A DNA stretch of 64,000 bases from Microbacterium esteraromaticum (GCF_014084045.1 NZ_CP043732.1:868001-932000); one strand, 5' to 3'. Positions 33,725 to 42,775 are shown, counted from the first letter of the stretch. Program-made: numbers and translations. Notes: a model not told the origin generated them from the letters alone.

Positions 33725-35167
33725 GTGGGCGATGCGGATGACCGGGCGAGGAAGCGGCTCTCACGCACCCCTCCTCGCGGTGCGATCGTCGCCGTGCTGG
33801 CCTTCGTCGGGCTGTGCGCGGCGTTCATGTTCACGCTCGTCGTGCCGCTGCAGGCCGAGCTTCCGCGACTGCTGAACGCCTCGCGCGAAGACACCAGCTG
33901 GGTCGTGACGATCACGCTGCTGGTCGCCGCGGTGGCGACGCCGATCTCGGGACGCCTCGGCGACATGTACGGCAAGCGTCGCGTCGTGATCGCGCTGCTC
34001 GCTCTGCTCGTGGTCGGCTCGATCGTCGCGGCGCTGTCGTCGTCGATCATCGGCGTGATCATCGGCCGTGCCCTGCAGGGCGCGACCACGGGGGTGGTTC
34101 CGCTGGGCATCGCGATCATGCGCGACGTGCTCCATCCCGAGCGCCTGGGCACAGCCGTCGCCCTGATGAGCGCGACGATGGGCGTCGGCGGAGCTGTCGG
34201 GATGCCCGTGGCTGCCATCGTCGCCGAGAACGCCGACTGGCACGGGCTGTTCTGGCTGGCGGCCGGGCTCGGCGCGGTCGGCCTGCTACTGGTCGTGCTC
34301 GTCGTGCCGGACGACGTGCTGCTCGCACCCGGGCGTCTCGACCTTCTCGGTGCGGTGGGGCTCGCGGCCGGCCTCACCGGGCTGCTGCTCTACGTCTCGC
34401 GCGGGGCTGATTGGGGCTGGACCTCGCCGCTCGCGCTGGCGTGCCTGATCGGCGGCTTCGTGGTGCTCGGCGTCTGGGGCCGGTACCAGCTGAAGGCGAA
34501 GGAACCGCTGCTCGATCTGCGGGTCGCCGCCCGCCCGGCCGTGCTGTACACCAACATCGCCGGGATCGGGATGGGCTTCGCCCTGTTCGCATCGAACGTG
34601 ACATTCCCGCAGATGCTCGAGCTGCCCCGCGAGACCGGATCGGGGCTCGGCCTCGACATGTTCGCCGCGGCGGTGATCGTCGCCATCTCGGGCGTCATGA
34701 TGATGATCATCTCGCCGCTTTCGGGATGGCTCGAGCGCACGGTCGGCCCTCGCCCGCTCTTCACCGTCGGCACCGCGGCGATCGTGCTCGCCTATGCGTT
34801 CGTGCTGATCTGGTCGACCGAGCTGTGGCACTTCGTCGTCGCGAACGTGCTGATCGGAATCGGCATCGGCTTCTCGTTCGCGGCCATGCCGATGATCATC
34901 ATGCGGGCTGTGCCGGCTCACGAGACCGGCGCCTCGAACGGGCTGAACTCGCTGTTCCGCTCGGTCGGCACCTCGACGGCGTCAGCGGTGATGGGCGGCG
35001 TGCTCGCCGCGATGAGCATCGACGTCGACGGGCGGGCGATCCCCACCCGCGAGGCGTTCGAGGTCTGCTTCTGGCTGTCGATCATCGCCGGTGCGATCGG
35101 GTTCGCGCTGACGTTCCTGATCCCGAGGCATCCGAGCGCGGAGCCGCACCCGGCCCTGCCGGGTTAG
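33725..35167 (+). CDS. MFS transporter, DHA2-like (14 helices)
   Basis: A 480-residue drug:H+ antiporter-type MFS protein. Motif A is GRLGDMYGKRRVV (loop 2-3), LQGATTGVVPLGIAIMRDV follows, and the antiporter motif C region is MGVGGAVGMPVAAIVA on helix 5. Length fits the 14-helix DHA2 group (EmrB/QacA-like). It exports drugs or metabolites; the substrate is unknown. The GTG start follows a TAGCCT box by six bases (leaderless). Confidence 0.88.
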   Translation: MGDADDRARKRLSRTPPRGAIVAVLAFVGLCAAFMFTLVVPLQAELPRLLNASREDTSWVVTITLLVAAVATPISGRLGDMYGKRRVVIALLALLVVGSIVAALSSSIIGVIIGRALQGATTGVVPLGIAIMRDVLHPERLGTAVALMSATMGVGGAVGMPVAAIVAENADWHGLFWLAAGLGAVGLLLVVLVVPDDVLLAPGRLDLLGAVGLAAGLTGLLLYVSRGADWGWTSPLALACLIGGFVVLGVWGRYQLKAKEPLLDLRVAARPAVLYTNIAGIGMGFALFASNVTFPQMLELPRETGSGLGLDMFAAAVIVAISGVMMMIISPLSGWLERTVGPRPLFTVGTAAIVLAYAFVLIWSTELWHFVVANVLIGIGIGFSFAAMPMIIMRAVPAHETGASNGLNSLFRSVGTSTASAVMGGVLAAMSIDVDGRAIPTREAFEVCFWLSIIAGAIGFALTFLIPRHPSAEPHPALPG

Positions 35168-35180
35168 GGCACCTGCCTTC

Positions 35181-35370
35181 GCCGCCCGGAATCCGGCAGA
35201 TCGCCATCTCGGGCGCAGCGGAACCACCGCAGGCCGGCGCGCGGAACCATCCTCCGTCACGCCCGGAACCCGGCAATTCGTCCGAGATCCGGATGCCCGC
35301 GGCCCGAGCATCCGGATCTCAGGCGAACATCCGCATCTCGGGCGCAGCGGAACCATCCTCCGTCGCGCTG
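35181..35370. repeat. Short intergenic direct repeats after the MFS gene
   Basis: Two copies of CATCTCGGGCGCAGCGGAAC at 35205 and 35334 flank a copy of ATCCGGATGCCC ... GAGCATCCGGAT and a repeated GGAACCATCCTCCGTC. Motifs are shared with the array at 35.8-36.1 kb. No gene is seen. Confidence 0.65.
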
Positions 35371-35379
35371 CGGATCGCG

Positions 35380-35778
35380 TCAGCGCGCGATCGTCCGGCC
35401 GTCCGGATCACCGGCGCGGGCCGGGCGCAGTGTCTCCGGCGCGGGCCACGGCAGCACTAAGCGCTCAGCGGGCGGACGCTGCATGTCTCCGAAGTCGTCG
35501 GCCTTCACGACGATCCGGCCGGCCTCAGCGGTCGGAGGCGTCACCTCGACGAAGCGCACGCGAAGGGGCTCCTGCGCCTCGCCGTCGAGCATCCACACGT
35601 CGGCGAGCCACGCGAGACCGACGGCTTCGAGCGCCGCCTCGGCGTCGAGCCAGTCGACCGCGTCGGAGGCCGGGCGGCCGAGCACATCGATCGCCACCCA
35701 GTCATCGCCTTCGGGGCGGATCCAGCCGAGCAGCTCGCCGTCGTCACGTCGGTGCGGAATCCAGTCAGCGGGCAGCAT
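35380..35778 (-). CDS. Conserved hypothetical protein
   Basis: A 132-residue soluble protein that I do not recognise by family. It begins MLPADWIPHRRDDGELLGWI and reads as a beta-rich domain with many Trp and acidic residues (DWVAIDVLGRPASDAVDWLD, ERLVLPWPAPETLRP). The TAGCGT box six bases before ATG indicates a leaderless, expressed gene, and its codon use matches neighbours. It stands alone between two repeat arrays. Confidence 0.7.
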   Translation of the reverse strand: MLPADWIPHRRDDGELLGWIRPEGDDWVAIDVLGRPASDAVDWLDAEAALEAVGLAWLADVWMLDGEAQEPLRVRFVEVTPPTAEAGRIVVKADDFGDMQRPPAERLVLPWPAPETLRPARAGDPDGRTIAR

Positions 35779-35788
35779 CCCTCGACGC

Positions 35789-36125
35789 TAGCCGATGGTC
35801 CCAGATCCGGCAGGTCGCCCCGGATCCGGATGCCTGCGGCCCAAGCATCCGGAGCTCAGGCGAACATCCGGATCTCAGGCGCAGACCCGCCCGGCAGGTC
35901 AACCCAGATCCGGCAGGTCGCCCCAGATCCGGATGTCTGCAGCCCAAGCATCCGGCTCTCAGGCCAACATCCGGATCTCAGGCACAGACCCCGGCCCGGC
36001 AGGTCGCCCCGCATCCGGCAGGTCGCCCCAGATCCGTAAGCCTGCGGCCCGAGCATCCGGATCTCAGGCGAACATCCGGATCTCAGGCGCAGACCCGGCC
36101 CGGCAGACCTCGCCAGAACCCGGAT
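35789..36125. repeat. Three ~104-bp tandem repeats rich in ATCCGGATCTCAGGC
   Basis: The unit ATCCGGCAGGTCGCCCC recurs at 35805, 35908 and 36013 (periods 103 and 105 bp). Each unit also carries AGCATCCGG-CTCAGGC and AACATCCGGATCTCAGGC. The array occupies the whole gap between the hypothetical gene and the serine-hydrolase-like gene. Confidence 0.85.
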
Positions 36126-36149
36126 GCCCGTGGTCGCAGCCGGCGGGTC

Positions 36150-37085
36150 TCAGTGCGTGTACTCCATGAGGTCGGTGCCGAGCACGCGGAACGCATCGTG
36201 CACGCGCAACCGGTGGCTGATCGAGAGATCGTCGAAGCACACCGTCAGGGCGTAGGCGACGCCGGCGCGTGGCCCGGCGAGCACTCCGGCTTCGGCGCGG
36301 ACGCCCCTGGCGCGTCCGGTCTTGTTGACGAACAGCAGGCCGTGCGCGTCGTCGTCGTGCGCGAACGGGTCGAGTCCCATCGCGGATGCCACCAGGGTGA
36401 GGTCCTGATTCAGGCTGAGCCACTCGGCCACCTGCGCGCTGACGGCGGCATCCACCGCCCGCGAGTCGACGAGGGCGGCGAAGAGCTTCGCGAACTCGCG
36501 CGTCGTGCCGACGGCGACGTGCGGCGCGTCATCGGGTCCGCGCTTGTCGCGGAAGCGGTCGAGCACGGCGCTGCGGGGCATCCCGAGCGCCACCATCCGA
36601 GAGCGCACCTGCTCGTGCCCGACGGCGTCGAGCAGGGCGTTCGCGGCGTTCGGATCGCCGGCCGCCGCGGCGAGCACGGCGAGGTCGGTCAGCGGCAGCG
36701 CCGGCGCGCGCAGGTGTCGCCAGAGGCCCGCCCGCGTGACCAGCTGGTCGTCGAGCCTGTCGATGATCCGCAGCGGGTCGAGCGAGCGCGACGCGAATCC
36801 GGCGGCCGTCTCGACGAGCACCGGCACGATGCCGAGGCCCGCGATCGGCAGCGGCACGTGGTCGTCGCCCGCGAGCACGACCCGGTCGGAGTCGAGCTCG
36901 GCGACGTGCACCGAGACCTGCGCTCCGCTCTGGGCGAGCTCTTCGAGTCGGCGCAGGCTGGGCGCGAACGAGCGGCGGTCGACGGCGGCGCGACGAGGGA
37001 TACGCCGACCCCCGCGCGGTGCGCGCCGGCGGACCGCGGGCGCGCCGGACCCGGGCTCGGGGGCGGAAGCTGGCGACGGGACCAC
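36150..37085 (-). CDS. Serine hydrolase / class A beta-lactamase-fold protein lacking the SxxK motif
   Basis: A 311-residue protein with a class A beta-lactamase-like layout: an SDN-like loop region (AAAAGDPNAANALLDAVG, about residue 140), a KTG triad at K255-G257 in LFVNKTGRARG, and a final GVAYALTVCFDD strand. Where SxxK should be (PxASxxKxP), the sequence reads LPIAGLGIVPVL, so both the nucleophile Ser and the Lys are replaced (G83 and I86). It is therefore probably not a beta-lactamase or acylating enzyme and may be a binding or regulatory pseudoenzyme. The GTG start is uncertain; the first 38 residues are Arg/Pro-rich with no clear signal peptide. Confidence 0.65.
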   Translation of the reverse strand: MVPSPASAPEPGSGAPAVRRRAPRGGRRIPRRAAVDRRSFAPSLRRLEELAQSGAQVSVHVAELDSDRVVLAGDDHVPLPIAGLGIVPVLVETAAGFASRSLDPLRIIDRLDDQLVTRAGLWRHLRAPALPLTDLAVLAAAAGDPNAANALLDAVGHEQVRSRMVALGMPRSAVLDRFRDKRGPDDAPHVAVGTTREFAKLFAALVDSRAVDAAVSAQVAEWLSLNQDLTLVASAMGLDPFAHDDDAHGLLFVNKTGRARGVRAEAGVLAGPRAGVAYALTVCFDDLSISHRLRVHDAFRVLGTDLMEYTH

Positions 37086-37201
37086 GCGCGGTGTCCTAAC
37101 AGGGGGAGACTGAGTCGGCGGCTGCGGGGATCCGCCCCTCCTGCGGTTCCCCTGGCGCCTCCGTCATCCTATCCCCGGCGCCTGCGCCCCGGAACCCGGC
37201 C

Positions 37202-39166
37202 TCACCAGATGGTGACGCGCTGCTCGCTCGGCAGGTGCAGCCTGTCACCCTCGTTCACGTCGAACGCCTCGTAGAAGGCGTCGATGTTGCTGAGGATCTG
37301 GTTGCAGCGGAACTCGTTCGGCGAGTGCGGGTCGATCGTGAGCAGGCGGATCGTCTCGGCGTCGCGGCTCTTCTGCTGCCACACCTGTGCCCACGACAAC
37401 AGCAGACGCTGGATGCCCGTGTAGCCGTCGATCACGGGCGCCTCCGCGCCGTCGAGCGAGAGCTCGTATGCCTTCAGGGCGATGCCGAGCCCGCCGAGGT
37501 CGCCGATGTTCTCGCCGATCGTGAGCGCGCCGTTGACCGTGTTCTCGTCGCTCAGGCCGAGCGGCACCAGCGAGTCGTACTGGGCGATGAGCACCTTGGT
37601 GCGCTCTTCGAACGCCTCACGGTCGGCATCCGTCCACCAGTCCTGCAGGCGACCGTCGCCGTCGTAGCGGCTGCCCTGGTCGTCGAAGCCGTGACCGATC
37701 TCATGCCCGATCACCGCGCCGATTCCGCCGTAGTTGGCGGCCGCATCACGGCCCGCGTCGAAGAACGGGTACTGCAGGATGGCCGCCGGGAACACGATCT
37801 CGTTCATGAGCGGGTTGTAGTACGCGTTGACCATCTGCGGAGGCATGTGCCATTCGTCGCGGTCGATGGGTCCGCCGACCTTCTTCACCTGGCGGTCATG
37901 CTCGAAGACGGTCGCGCGGCGGGCGTTGCCGACGAGGTCGCCGGGGTCGATGTCGACGCCGTCGTAGTCGCGCCAGATGTCGGGGTGGCCGATCTTCGGG
38001 TGGAAGGTGTCGAGCTTGGCGAGCGCCTTCTCGCGCGTGTCAGCGCTCATCCACTCGAGGTTCCGGATGCTCTGGCGGTACGCCTCGATGAGGTTGGCGA
38101 CGAGCTCGTCCATGGCGGCCTTCGACTCGGCGGGGAAGTGCCGCTCGACGTAGATCCGGCCGACCGCGTCGCCCAGCGACCCCTCGACGAGCGAGACGCC
38201 GCGCTTCCAGCGCTCGCGGATCGACGGCGTGCCGGTCAGCTCGGTGCCGTAGAACGAGAAGTTCTCGTCGATGAAGTCGTCGGTGAGGTAGGCGGCCATG
38301 CCGTGCACGACCTTGGCGCGCAGCCAGGCCTTCCAGTCGTCGAGACGCTCTTCGACGAGCAGCGCGCCGAGGCCCTCGAAGAAGCTGGGCTGGTAGACGA
38401 CGAGCTCGTCGAAGGCGGTCGGGTTGGCGGCGGCCACGGCATCCCGCCACGGGCTCAGGTCGACGCCGACGAGCTGCTGGAACTCGTCCCAGGTCTTGAG
38501 GTTGTAGGTCTTCACCGCGTCGCGAGAGGCGACGTTGTCCCAGTGGTGGCCGGCGATCTCGTGCTCGAGACCGAAGGCGCGGTCGGCTTCGGCGGCGGCG
38601 TCGTCGATCGCAGCGAGGGTGAGGATGCGCTCGAGGTGCGCACGGTACGCGGCGCGGGTTCCCTCGAAGTTCTCGAAACGGTAGTAGCTCTCGTCGGGCA
38701 GCGAGAGACCGGCCTGCACGGCGAACGGGACGTAGCGCTCGGGGTTGCCGGGGTCGGGCTCGATGAACACGCCGATCAGCGCGGCGATGCCGTCGCGGTC
38801 GAGCGTGCCGACGGTCTCGAGGAACGACGGGATGCCGTCGATCGCGTCGACCCTCGCGAGCTCGGCCCGCAGAGGGGCGAGGCCCACCTCGGCGATGCGC
38901 TCGGTGTCCATGAAGCTGCGGAACAGGTCGCCGACCTTGCGCTCGAGGGTGCCTTCGGCGGCCTCCTGCGACTCGACGATGATCGCGCGGACGTCTTTCT
39001 CGGCCTGCTCGGCGAGCATGTGGAACGAGCCCCAGCGCGCCTTGTCAGTGGGGATCTCGGCGGCCTCGAGCCACGCGCCGTTGACGTGGCGGTAGAGGTC
39101 GTCCTGCGGACGGATGTCGGAGCTGAACTCGGAGACGGCGAGGCCGGAGGGCAGAACGTCGGTCAT
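37202..39166 (-). CDS. pepO: M13-family zinc metallopeptidase (neprilysin/PepO-like)
   Basis: A 654-residue endopeptidase. The zinc site is HEIGH in AVIGHEIGHGFDDQG (about residue 485), with the third ligand in ENIGDLGGLGIALKAY. The substrate-binding NAYYNPLMNEIVFPAAIL lies just upstream (family NAYY motif). There is no signal peptide or membrane anchor, so a cytoplasmic peptidase acting on oligopeptides is likely, as for actinobacterial M13 enzymes. The TAGGCT box six bases before ATG marks a leaderless start. Confidence 0.93.
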   Translation of the reverse strand: MTDVLPSGLAVSEFSSDIRPQDDLYRHVNGAWLEAAEIPTDKARWGSFHMLAEQAEKDVRAIIVESQEAAEGTLERKVGDLFRSFMDTERIAEVGLAPLRAELARVDAIDGIPSFLETVGTLDRDGIAALIGVFIEPDPGNPERYVPFAVQAGLSLPDESYYRFENFEGTRAAYRAHLERILTLAAIDDAAAEADRAFGLEHEIAGHHWDNVASRDAVKTYNLKTWDEFQQLVGVDLSPWRDAVAAANPTAFDELVVYQPSFFEGLGALLVEERLDDWKAWLRAKVVHGMAAYLTDDFIDENFSFYGTELTGTPSIRERWKRGVSLVEGSLGDAVGRIYVERHFPAESKAAMDELVANLIEAYRQSIRNLEWMSADTREKALAKLDTFHPKIGHPDIWRDYDGVDIDPGDLVGNARRATVFEHDRQVKKVGGPIDRDEWHMPPQMVNAYYNPLMNEIVFPAAILQYPFFDAGRDAAANYGGIGAVIGHEIGHGFDDQGSRYDGDGRLQDWWTDADREAFEERTKVLIAQYDSLVPLGLSDENTVNGALTIGENIGDLGGLGIALKAYELSLDGAEAPVIDGYTGIQRLLLSWAQVWQQKSRDAETIRLLTIDPHSPNEFRCNQILSNIDAFYEAFDVNEGDRLHLPSEQRVTIW

Positions 39167-39205
39167 GCCCTCAGCCTATGCGGCGCCGCCGACCTCGGGC
39201 CGGCG

Positions 39206-39892
39206 TCACGCCCGCGTCGCGCCGAGCTCCGCTTGCTTCGCGCCGAACTCCGCTCTCTTCCCACCGAGCTCGGCCACGATGGATCCCGGCCGAGCTCCCA
39301 CCAGCGTCTCGCACGCCTGCGCCAGACGCTCGGCGAACGCTGCGGCGTCCGTGCGCCGGGTGAGGGCGTGCGCGGCGATGCCGTCGAGCATGGCGAGGAT
39401 CTGCCATCCGACGGCGGGCGGATCCTCGGTGGCGAAGTACCCGGCATCCCCTCCCTCTCCGATCACTCCGGCGATGAACGACTGCCAGGCGGCCATCTGC
39501 TCTTCGATCGCCTCGGCGAGCGCGGCGCTGCCGCGACCCAGCGACCAGGCATCCACCCAGATCAGGGTGATGTGGCTGTGACCGCTGCCGAGCACCGTCT
39601 CGATCATCCGGGCGAGGCGAGCGGGGGCCGGCGAGACAGACGAGACCTCGGCCCGTACCTCGTCGAGCTCTGCTCCGACGAGCTCGCGGAAGGTGCGCGC
39701 GACGAGTTCGTCCATGCTCTCGACGTAGTGAGCGACCAGACCGGAGGCCACTCCGGCGCGGCCGGCGACCGCACGCAGTGTGAGCGCCGACAGCCCCTCT
39801 TCCCGCGCGACGGCCAGTGCGGCATCGTGGATCTCGGCTGATCTCTGCTGCGGGCTCTTGCGCGTGCGGGTGCGGGTGGCGGGTGTTGACAT
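39206..39892 (-). CDS. TetR-family transcriptional regulator
   Basis: A 228-residue TetR-type repressor. The HTH is ALTLRAVAGRAGVASGLVAHYV (about residues 35-57), preceded by the RSAEIHDAALAVAREEG helix. The C-terminal ligand domain is followed by a low-complexity tail rich in ELGxKRAEFGxKQAEL. It is divergent from the agmatine deiminase gene across an 78-bp gap with a 42-bp palindrome, so it probably represses that operon and itself. The ligand may be agmatine or a related amine (inference). Confidence 0.88.
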   Translation of the reverse strand: MSTPATRTRTRKSPQQRSAEIHDAALAVAREEGLSALTLRAVAGRAGVASGLVAHYVESMDELVARTFRELVGAELDEVRAEVSSVSPAPARLARMIETVLGSGHSHITLIWVDAWSLGRGSAALAEAIEEQMAAWQSFIAGVIGEGGDAGYFATEDPPAVGWQILAMLDGIAAHALTRRTDAAAFAERLAQACETLVGARPGSIVAELGGKRAEFGAKQAELGATRA

Positions 39893-39907
39893 GGTCTGTC
39901 CAGTGTA

Positions 39908-39949
39908 GGAACATCGTTAATTGATCGCTAGATCAATAAACGATGTTCC
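39908..39949. promoter_or_regulatory. 42-bp near-perfect palindromic operator
   Basis: The left arm GGAACATCGTTAATTGATC and the right arm, read on the other strand, differ at one of 19 positions, around a GCTA centre. It spans the middle of the divergent region between the TetR gene (16 bp away) and aguA (21 bp away). The inner half, TTGATC...GATCAA, is itself a TetR-type site, and the length could accommodate two dimers. Confidence 0.85.
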
Positions 39950-39970
39950 CGACCCGGCGAAGGAGACGAC

Positions 39971-41008
39971 ATGGGCTGGCGGATGCCGCACGAAGGCGCA
40001 CAGCACGATCGGACGTGGATGGCGTTCCCGCGTGCCGGGGTCACCCTCGGCGACGGCGCCGAATGGCAGGAGACCGCCTACCGCGCCTGGAGCGACACCG
40101 CACTCGCCATCGCCGAGTTCGAGCCGGTCACCATGGTCGTCGACCCGACCGAGATCGACCGTGCGACGCGCATGCTCGGCTCTGCCGTCGAGATCGTGGA
40201 GTCTCCGCTCGACGAGTTCTGGATGCGTGACTTCGGGCCCACTTTCGTGATCGATGACGCGCGCCCCGGGGTGCTCGGCGCCGTCGACTGGATCTTCAAC
40301 GGCTGGGGCGCTCCCGCCTGGGCACAGTGGCAGGTGTCGGCCGGCATCGCGCGGATCATCGCCGAGCGGGTGGGCGCCGAGCTGATCAGCTCGGTGCTCG
40401 TGAACGAGGGCGGCGGCATCCACGTCGACGGCGAGGGCACGGTGCTGCTCACCGACACCGTGCAGCTCGACCCGAACCGCAACCCGTACGCCGACAAGGC
40501 GCGCGTCGAAGCCGAGATGCTGCGCACCCTCGGCGCCGACAAGGCGATCTGGCTTCCTCGCGGCCTCACCCGCGACTACGACGAGTTCGGCACCCGCGGT
40601 CACGTCGACATCGTGGCCGCGTTCGCCGGCCCCGGTCGCGTGCTGCTGCACAGGCAGGACGACCCCGCGCATCCCGATCACGACGTCACCCGCGATCTCC
40701 ACGCGATGCTGCAGCAGCAGACGGATGCCGCGGGCCGACCGCTCGAGATCATCGACGTCCCCGCCCCGAGGGAGCTGCGCGACGACGAGGGCTTCGTCGA
40801 CTGGAGCTACATCAACCACCTGGTCGTGAACGACGGCATCGTGGCCTGCGGCTTCGGAGAGGAGAAGGCGGATGCCCGCGCCCGCGAGATCCTCGAAGAG
40901 GCCTACGGCCGCCGCGCCGTGACCGTGGACGCCCGCCCGATCTTCGCGCGCGGCGGCGGCATCCACTGCATCACCCAGCAGCAGCCGTCTGTCGTCGGGG
41001 CACGCTGA
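39971..41008 (+). CDS. aguA: Agmatine deiminase
   Basis: A 345-residue member of the agmatine deiminase/peptidyl-arginine deiminase family. The catalytic Cys is C333 in GGGIHCITQQQP. FWMRDFGPTFV, NEGGGIHVDGEG and TRGHVDIVAAF supply the guanidino-binding Asp/Glu and the catalytic His. The enzyme converts agmatine to N-carbamoylputrescine and ammonia. The gene overlaps the downstream amidase by one base (TGATG) and is controlled by the palindrome at 39908. Other guanidino substrates are possible. Confidence 0.9.
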   Translation: MGWRMPHEGAQHDRTWMAFPRAGVTLGDGAEWQETAYRAWSDTALAIAEFEPVTMVVDPTEIDRATRMLGSAVEIVESPLDEFWMRDFGPTFVIDDARPGVLGAVDWIFNGWGAPAWAQWQVSAGIARIIAERVGAELISSVLVNEGGGIHVDGEGTVLLTDTVQLDPNRNPYADKARVEAEMLRTLGADKAIWLPRGLTRDYDEFGTRGHVDIVAAFAGPGRVLLHRQDDPAHPDHDVTRDLHAMLQQQTDAAGRPLEIIDVPAPRELRDDEGFVDWSYINHLVVNDGIVACGFGEEKADARAREILEEAYGRRAVTVDARPIFARGGGIHCITQQQPSVVGAR

Positions 41009-42711
41009 TGTTCGATGTCTACGAGAAGTCGATCGCAGAGCTTCGGTCTGCGCTCGAGTCGGGAGAGACGACCAGCGTCGAGCTCGTTCAGGCCTACCTC
41101 GCACGCATCGACGCGTACGACGCTCCCGGCACCGAGACGGCGCTGAACGCGGTCGTCGTGCGGAATCCGGATGCCATGGCCGAGGCCTCCGCATCCGACG
41201 CCCGCCGCGCCGCAGGTGAGACACGGGGGCCGCTCGACGGCATCCCGTACACCGCCAAGGACAGCTACCTGGTGACCGGCCTGACCGCCGCCGCCGGCTC
41301 CCCCGCGTTCGCGGATCTCGTCGCGCAGCGCGACGCGTTCACGATCGAGCGCCTGCGCGCGGGCGGGGCGATCTGCCTTGGTCTGACGAACATGCCGCCG
41401 ATGGCGAACGGCGGCATGCAGCGCGGCGTATACGGCCGCGCCGAGAGCCCGTACAGCGCCGAATGGCTGACCAGCGCGTTCGGCTCCGGCTCGTCGAACG
41501 GCTCGGGCACCGCCACCGCGGCGAGCTTCGCCGCCTTCGGCCTCGGTGAGGAGACCTGGTCGAGCGGTCGGGCGCCTGCGTCCTGCAACGCGCTCATCGC
41601 CTACACGCCCAGCCGCGGAGTGATCTCGGTACGGGGCAACTGGCCGCTCGTGCCCACGATGGACGTCGTCGTGCCGCACACCCGCACGATGGCCGACCTG
41701 CTCGAGGTGCTCGACGTGATCGTCGCCGACGACGCCGATGCGCGCGGCGACTTCTGGCGCGCACAGCCCTGGGTGCGCATCCCCTCGGCATCCGAGGTGC
41801 GACCGCAGTCGTACGCCGCGCTCGCTGCGGCGAACCTGCACGGCACGCGCATCGGCATCCCGAAGATGTACATGAACACCGATCCGGATGCCGGCACCGG
41901 CACCACCATCGGCGGACCGACCGGACAGAGGATCGAGACCCGCGAATCGGTCATCGAGCTGTGGCAGCAGGCGCGCCACAACCTCGAGGCCGCAGGTGCC
42001 GAGGTCGTCGAGGTGGACTTCCCCGTGGTCACGAACTACGAGGGCGACCGCGCAGGCGCGCCGACCATCGCGACCAGGGGACTGGTCAGCGCGGAGTTCC
42101 TCAAGAGCGAGATCGTCGACCTCTCGGCATGGGCGTGGGACGACTTCCTCCGCGCGAACGGCGACCCCGAACTGAACACGCTCGTCGGGGTCGACGGAGC
42201 CGCCATCTTCCCCGCGCCCGCGGGGGCGCTGCCCGACCGCTACGACGGATTCGACGACGACATCGCCACCTACCCGGCGCAGGTCGAGCAGCATCCGTAC
42301 GCCCGCTTCACCGAGATCCCGCACCTCGAGGAGGGCGTGCGCGGGCTCGAGGAGACCAGGCGGATCGACCTCGAGCAGTGGATGGACGGACTCGGTCTCG
42401 ACGCCGTCGCGTTCCCCGCGATGGCCGACATCGGACGCGCCGACATGGACGTGAACCCCGAATCGGCAGAGGCCGGGTGGCGCAACGGCGTGTGGGTCGC
42501 CAACGGCAATCTCGTGCCGCGGCATCTGGGCATCCCGACGGTCACCGTTCCGATGGGCACGATGGCCGACATCGGGATGCCGGTCGGCCTGACCTTCGCA
42601 GGGCGCGCCTACGACGACACCGCACTGCTCGCCCTCGGGCTCGCGTTCGAGGCGACCGGCCGGCGCCGCACCGCTCCGGCGCGCACGCCGAGGCTTCCCG
42701 ACGTGCGCTGA
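41008..42711 (+). CDS. Amidase-signature family enzyme
   Basis: A 567-residue amidase-signature hydrolase. Catalytic residues are K84 in YTAKDSYL, the cis-Ser in GSGSSNGSGTA (about S163) and the nucleophile Ser about S186 in ETWSSGRAPAS. The usual TGGSIRxPAS is altered to TWSSGRAPAS but keeps Ser and Arg. Being coupled to agmatine deiminase, it may hydrolyse N-carbamoylputrescine or a related amide, a step normally done by the nitrilase-type AguB. That role is inference. The C terminus (PTVTVPMGTMADIGMPVGLT) is typical of the family. Confidence 0.85.
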   Translation: MFDVYEKSIAELRSALESGETTSVELVQAYLARIDAYDAPGTETALNAVVVRNPDAMAEASASDARRAAGETRGPLDGIPYTAKDSYLVTGLTAAAGSPAFADLVAQRDAFTIERLRAGGAICLGLTNMPPMANGGMQRGVYGRAESPYSAEWLTSAFGSGSSNGSGTATAASFAAFGLGEETWSSGRAPASCNALIAYTPSRGVISVRGNWPLVPTMDVVVPHTRTMADLLEVLDVIVADDADARGDFWRAQPWVRIPSASEVRPQSYAALAAANLHGTRIGIPKMYMNTDPDAGTGTTIGGPTGQRIETRESVIELWQQARHNLEAAGAEVVEVDFPVVTNYEGDRAGAPTIATRGLVSAEFLKSEIVDLSAWAWDDFLRANGDPELNTLVGVDGAAIFPAPAGALPDRYDGFDDDIATYPAQVEQHPYARFTEIPHLEEGVRGLEETRRIDLEQWMDGLGLDAVAFPAMADIGRADMDVNPESAEAGWRNGVWVANGNLVPRHLGIPTVTVPMGTMADIGMPVGLTFAGRAYDDTALLALGLAFEATGRRRTAPARTPRLPDVR

Positions 42712-42739
42712 CGCTCTCCGGCGCAGTGCGAGAGATGTG

Positions 42740-42775
42740 AAACGCCGGTATGCGGGCATCCGCACCGGCGTTTTC
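42740..42775 (+). terminator. Rho-independent terminator after the amidase gene
   Basis: A 10-bp perfect stem (AAACGCCGGT / ACCGGCGTTT) followed by a T tract, 28 bp after the amidase stop. An outer GAGATG/CATCTC pair extends the stem. It insulates the pilus locus. Confidence 0.88.

Noticed and set aside
36150..37085. Annotation as a functional beta-lactamase
   Set aside because: The SxxK nucleophile motif is missing, so resistance cannot be claimed.
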